A DNA stretch of 64,000 bases. Origin: Lysinibacillus timonensis (GTDB taxonomy: Bacteria > Bacillota > Bacilli > Bacillales_A > Planococcaceae). The stretch covers positions 2,758,001 to 2,822,000 of the forward strand of contig NZ_LT985980.1 of assembly GCF_900291985.1 (NCBI RefSeq), given 5' to 3'. Below the pieces are notes generated by a model. That model was given only the letters and a program-made list of their open reading frames with translations. It ran no database searches and had not been told where the DNA came from. This document shows positions 61,092 to 64,000 of this stretch, in pieces. A program made the position numbers and the translations under genes. How positions within the stretch are numbered: position 1 is the stretch's first letter; each line of letters begins with the position of its first letter.

Positions 61092-61119
61092 ATTATACCA
61101 TTTTTTCAAAATTATGAAA
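61092..61119 (-). promoter_or_regulatory. Likely promoter of the holin-like toxin gene
   Basis: Minus strand TTTCAT (61119-61114), 16 bases, perfect TATAAT (61097-61092). Leader to the toxin ATG about 85 nt, long as in other type I toxins. Confidence 0.55.
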
Positions 61120-61132
61120 TAAATGACACAAA

Positions 61133-61175
61133 GCGAGAATCCCTTTATTCCATTAGGGGGTTCTCGTTTTTTTTT
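61133..61175 (+). terminator. Strong terminator between TA locus and iron operon
   Basis: gcgagaatccct pairs with agggggttctcg, followed by nine T on the plus strand. Confidence 0.8.
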
Positions 61176-61291
61176 ATTGATGTGGAAAATCCATTTACTT
61201 AAGGATTCTTGAAGCGTATAAAAATACTTCCAAAAATTCGAAAAAAGGGAATTGACAGATGAAGGGAACTTTTTTATATTATAAAAGAGAT

Positions 61292-61306
61292 TGATAATCA
61301 TTATCA
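61292..61306. promoter_or_regulatory. Fur box 1 of the siderophore operon
   Basis: Perfect 7-1-7 repeat tgataat-c-attatca, matching the Bacillus Fur consensus exactly. Confidence 0.9.
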
Positions 61307-61354
61307 TTTACAGAACAGGTACCTTCCTTTACAGATACTCATCTTCAACTTAAC

Positions 61355-61369
61355 TGATAATGATCATGA
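61355..61369. promoter_or_regulatory. Fur box 2 (imperfect)
   Basis: tgataat-g-atcatga: perfect left half and a five-of-seven right half, 63 bp after box 1 and 36 bp before the yfiY start. Confidence 0.6.
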
Positions 61370-61404
61370 ACTATAATAATCTAACATAGTTGGAGGAAGA
61401 AACA

Positions 61405-62418
61405 TTGGACATATCTTTACGTAAGAACACATTTTTAATGTTTGCTATCATCATTCTTGGTGCAATACTTGTTGCTTGCGGTAATAGCCCTTCATCAGAG
61501 CCTGCAGCAACGGAAAATAAGTCAGCAACAACAGAAAAAACGGAAAACTCTGAATCTGCTAACTCGGACATACGTGTCATTGAACATGCTATGGGGGAAA
61601 CAGAAATAAGTGGAACACCAACAAAAATTGTTACCTTATACCAAGGTGCAACAGATGCAGCTGTGGCAATGGGTGTTAAGCCAGTTGGGGTTGTAGAGTC
61701 TTGGTTGCAACAACCTATCTATGACTATCTAAAAGAGGATTTGGATGGTGTTCAAATAGTAGGTCAAGAAACTCAGCCAAATTTAGAGGAAATCGCAAAG
61801 TTAAAACCAGACTTAATTATTGCTTCTAAATTACGTCATGAAGAAATCTACGAACAATTATCAAAAATTGCGCCAACTGTTGCACATGAGACTGTTTTTG
61901 AGTTTAAAGGCACAGTCGAATTAATGGGTAAAGCGTTGAATCAAGAAGAAAAAGCCACTGCACTTCTTTCTGATTGGGATAACCGAGTGGCTGATTTCCA
62001 AAGCAAGATTAAGGATAAAATGGGAGACAAATGGCCACTTCATGCATCGGTGTTAAACTTTAGACAAGACCATGCACGTATTTATATTACAGGTTTTGCT
62101 GGGTCCATTTTAACTGAACTTGGATTTAAGGGGCCTAAAGACGTATCTGTTGAAGGACAGGATATTCTTAAACTCACTGATAAAGAAAGTATCGCTCAAA
62201 TGAATGCAGATGTCTTTTATCTATTCATGGAACAAGACGAGGCAATCACGAAAACCTATAATGAATGGACAAACCATCCATTATGGGGGAATCTGGATGC
62301 TGTAAAAGAAAATCAAGTTTACACAGTAGATGAAATCATTTGGAATATGGGTGGTGGCATCACAGCAGCGAACTTAATGCTTGATGATATTTATGACAGG
62401 TTTGATTTAGAGAAGTAG
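61405..62418 (+). CDS. yfiY: Siderophore ABC transporter substrate-binding lipoprotein (YfiY type)
   Basis: A 337-residue protein from TTG 61405, with GGAGGAAG just upstream; the TTG at 61390 is inside that site. Lipobox LVAC (Cys about 24). Family marks: VTLYQGATDAAVAMGVKPVG then VVESW, EEIAKLKPDLIIAS, RIYITGFAGSILTELGF and WNMGGGITAANLMLDD. B. subtilis YfiY-YfiZ-YfhA imports the citrate-type hydroxamates schizokinen and arthrobactin with YusV as ATPase. First gene of a Fur-controlled operon. Confidence 0.88.
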   Translation: MDISLRKNTFLMFAIIILGAILVACGNSPSSEPAATENKSATTEKTENSESANSDIRVIEHAMGETEISGTPTKIVTLYQGATDAAVAMGVKPVGVVESWLQQPIYDYLKEDLDGVQIVGQETQPNLEEIAKLKPDLIIASKLRHEEIYEQLSKIAPTVAHETVFEFKGTVELMGKALNQEEKATALLSDWDNRVADFQSKIKDKMGDKWPLHASVLNFRQDHARIYITGFAGSILTELGFKGPKDVSVEGQDILKLTDKESIAQMNADVFYLFMEQDEAITKTYNEWTNHPLWGNLDAVKENQVYTVDEIIWNMGGGITAANLMLDDIYDRFDLEK

Positions 62419-62433
62419 ATATAAGAACTGGAG

Positions 62434-62467
62434 ATAGGAGAGGGGGGTCACTCTTTCTCCTATTTTT
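62434..62467 (+). terminator. Intraoperonic hairpin after yfiY
   Basis: ataggaga (62434-62441) pairs with tctcctat (62456-62463), followed by tttt. It lies between the binding protein and permease genes, so it likely lowers permease expression relative to the binding protein. Confidence 0.7.
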
Positions 62468-62568
62468 GTATGTTCATCCAACTGAGTAGGGACTGTACAT
62501 AATCTATAAGTTAAATGCCCATTTTGTAAAATTAAAGTTCGTTATAAAGAAATGAAAGGAGGAGTTCC

Positions 62569-63585
62569 ATGAATAGTTTACTTTCTCGTACATCTCTCAA
62601 AATAACAGGTTTTAGTATTTGCCTTATGTTATTTTTAATTTCATTCGTGCTTAGTATTGCGCTTGGCCAAACAACGATTCCGTTACAAACGACTTTTGAA
62701 GCTTTTTTTCATTATGATGGATCGATTACTGAGCACGTGATCATTACAACATCACGAACAACTAGAGCAGTGATTGCCGCTGTAATTGGAGCCAGTCTTG
62801 CAATAGCAGGGTCTCTCATGCAGGCTTTGACAAGAAATCCTTTAGCAGCTCCTGATATTTTGGGAATTAATGCGGGTGCGCTGTTTTTTATTGTCTTTTC
62901 AGCTACCTTTTTCTCCATTGACTCTTTAGTTAGTTACATGTGGATTGCTTTTCTTGGGGCAGGGATTGCTGGAGTATTGGTTTTCTTTCTAGGTTCCATA
63001 GGAAAAGATGGCTTAACGCCCATTAAAATTGTACTCGCTGGTGCGTCCATTTCCGCTCTTTTTGTTTCATTTACTCAAGGGCTGTTAGTGATTGATGAGC
63101 AAGGCATCCAAAGTGTATTATTTTGGCTCGCCGGATCGGTGGCAGGGCGGAGTATGGATATGTTGTTGCCTGTGTTACCTTTTATGATCGGAGCAGGGGT
63201 TCTCACATTATTTTTAGGAAGGTCCATTAATATTCTCCAGTCTGGTGAGGATATTGCAAAAGGATTAGGGCAACGAACCATCTTATTGAAGATCCTTATG
63301 GGTGTCATTGTTGTTTTTCTAGCAGGAGGATCGGTGGCAGTGGCTGGCTCTATTGGATTTGTTGGCTTAATTGTACCGCATATCGTTCGAGGGCTTGTCG
63401 GTCCAGATTATCGATGGATCATTCCTTTTAGTGCATTAGTAGGAGCGATTCTCCTGCTGTTAGCAGATACGGTAGCAAGATTTATTATTATGCCTCAAGA
63501 AGTGCCAATTGGTGTGATGACAGCTTTCATAGGAGCTCCGTTTTTTGTTTATATAGCACGTAGGGGGTTAACAAAGAATGACTAA
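62569..63585 (+). CDS. yfiZ: Siderophore ABC transporter permease 1 (FecCD family, YfiZ type)
   Basis: A 338-residue FecCD/BtuC-type permease with AAAGGAGG ahead of ATG 62569. Marks: SRTTRAVIAAVIGASLAIAG, LMQALTRNPLAAPDILGINA, VAGSIGFVGLIVPHIVRGLV and PQEVPIGVMTAFIGAPFFVY. About ten membrane segments. Forms the membrane channel with the next gene product. Its stop overlaps the next start by eight bases. Confidence 0.92.
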   Translation: MNSLLSRTSLKITGFSICLMLFLISFVLSIALGQTTIPLQTTFEAFFHYDGSITEHVIITTSRTTRAVIAAVIGASLAIAGSLMQALTRNPLAAPDILGINAGALFFIVFSATFFSIDSLVSYMWIAFLGAGIAGVLVFFLGSIGKDGLTPIKIVLAGASISALFVSFTQGLLVIDEQGIQSVLFWLAGSVAGRSMDMLLPVLPFMIGAGVLTLFLGRSINILQSGEDIAKGLGQRTILLKILMGVIVVFLAGGSVAVAGSIGFVGLIVPHIVRGLVGPDYRWIIPFSALVGAILLLLADTVARFIIMPQEVPIGVMTAFIGAPFFVYIARRGLTKND

Positions 63586-64000
63586 CCTAATAACGATTCG
63601 AACAAAATGGATCTCTATTCAATTTTATAAAAAGACATGGATTACGTTTTTAATCCTAAGCTTGCTTGCGTTGTTTATCTTTATTCTCAGCTTATCAGTA
63701 GGGAGTAGCTTCATTAGTCCGTATGAAGTGGTTAAACAGTTCCTTGGCTTGGGGACTGGTGAACATGATTTTGTATTAAATACATTGAGACTCCCAAGAG
63801 TATTACTTGCTTTTATGGTCGGAGCAGCGCTTGGTGTTTCCGGTTTAATTTTACAAGGAGTAATTAGAAATCCCCTTGCTTCCCCTGATATTATTGGAAT
63901 CACAAGTGGTGCTTCTGTTGGGGCGAATATATTTTTTGTCTTTTTGATGGGCACGGTAAGTTTAACATGGCTTCCCTTATTTGCCATATTGGGAGCAGCG
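63578..64000 (+). CDS. yfhA: Siderophore ABC transporter permease 2 (FecCD family, YfhA type), 3'-truncated by window edge
   Basis: Starts at ATG 63578 inside the yfiZ end and stays open to base 64000 (141 codons). Marks: LRLPRVLLAFMVGAALGVSG, LILQGVIRNPLASPDIIGIT. It is the second half of the permease heterodimer. The ATPase gene is not in view; relatives use a shared ATPase such as YusV. Confidence 0.9.
   Translation, partial: MTNLITIRTKWISIQFYKKTWITFLILSLLALFIFILSLSVGSSFISPYEVVKQFLGLGTGEHDFVLNTLRLPRVLLAFMVGAALGVSGLILQGVIRNPLASPDIIGITSGASVGANIFFVFLMGTVSLTWLPLFAILGAA

Noticed and set aside
60898-61092. Plus-strand 64-residue frame
   Set aside because: It is the antisense shadow of the holin-like toxin gene, which has the better ribosome site and a family pattern.

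Overview
The window looks like chromosomal DNA of a low-GC, endospore-forming member of the Bacillales, most likely Planococcaceae/Caryophanaceae (Lysinibacillus/Psychrobacillus-like). The evidence is a 70-residue alpha/beta small acid-soluble spore protein behind a textbook sigma-G promoter, a YjcZ-type sporulation peptide, an SLH-anchored surface protein, strong AGGAGG ribosome sites, frequent TTG starts, and several Bacillus-type families (YtcD/YtbDE, AzlCD, YusW, YfiYZ-YfhA, YitT). Genus is inference. I saw no rRNA, tRNA or CRISPR array.

Layout. 1-13 kb is metabolic and transport: a cut DMT transporter, a MocR-type regulator divergent from azlCD with four copies of one operator dyad between them, two MFS transporters, a Nudix CoA-pyrophosphatase, an MHYT-GGDEF-EAL protein, a MetE-like enzyme and a YbjQ protein. 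13.1-13.8 kb is the wreck of an insertion sequence carrying small palindromic repeats. 13.8-22.4 kb holds two large secreted Ig-like proteins, the second with leucine-rich and SLH domains and preceded by a strongly structured RNA/terminator. 22.7-30.3 kb has small sporulation or envelope proteins, a membrane-tethered ComEC-like hydrolase operon, the SASP gene, a diguanylate cyclase, a TetR pair and a lipoprotein. 30.5-37.7 kb is an apparent operon of three tail-collar (microcystin-dependent-like) paralogs plus a 1865-residue secreted protein with fifteen 66-residue repeats. 38.9-41 kb is a 52-bp hairpin repeat array split by an IS256-family element with visible target duplication.

41-50 kb: a DASS carboxylate carrier, the ytbE-ytbD/ytcD cluster with a 19-bp-period operator array, a small basic protein under a palindromic operator, YitT, a glutathione-peroxidase homolog, and aldehyde dehydrogenase plus DUF779 under a perfect CcpA cre site. 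50-55.5 kb: staygreen-like protein, a PadR/HAAS pair, and a three-gene phage-type replication module with no other phage genes nearby. 55.8-60.7 kb: an orphan Spo0B-fold sensor kinase, a PanE-like reductase, AraC regulator plus EamA exporter, and a YusW-like lipoprotein. 60.7-61.1 kb contains the most notable item: an unlisted 31-residue holin-like toxin gene on the minus strand, facing a promoter-to-terminator RNA unit on the plus strand, i.e. a probable type I toxin-antitoxin locus. The window ends in a Fur-controlled siderophore ABC uptake operon (yfiY-yfiZ-yfhA, the last cut by the window edge).

Two c-di-GMP proteins (one with intact EAL and ruined GGDEF, one with intact GGDEF) plus nearly 13 kb of surface-protein genes suggest that this region shapes the cell surface and attachment; that link is inference.
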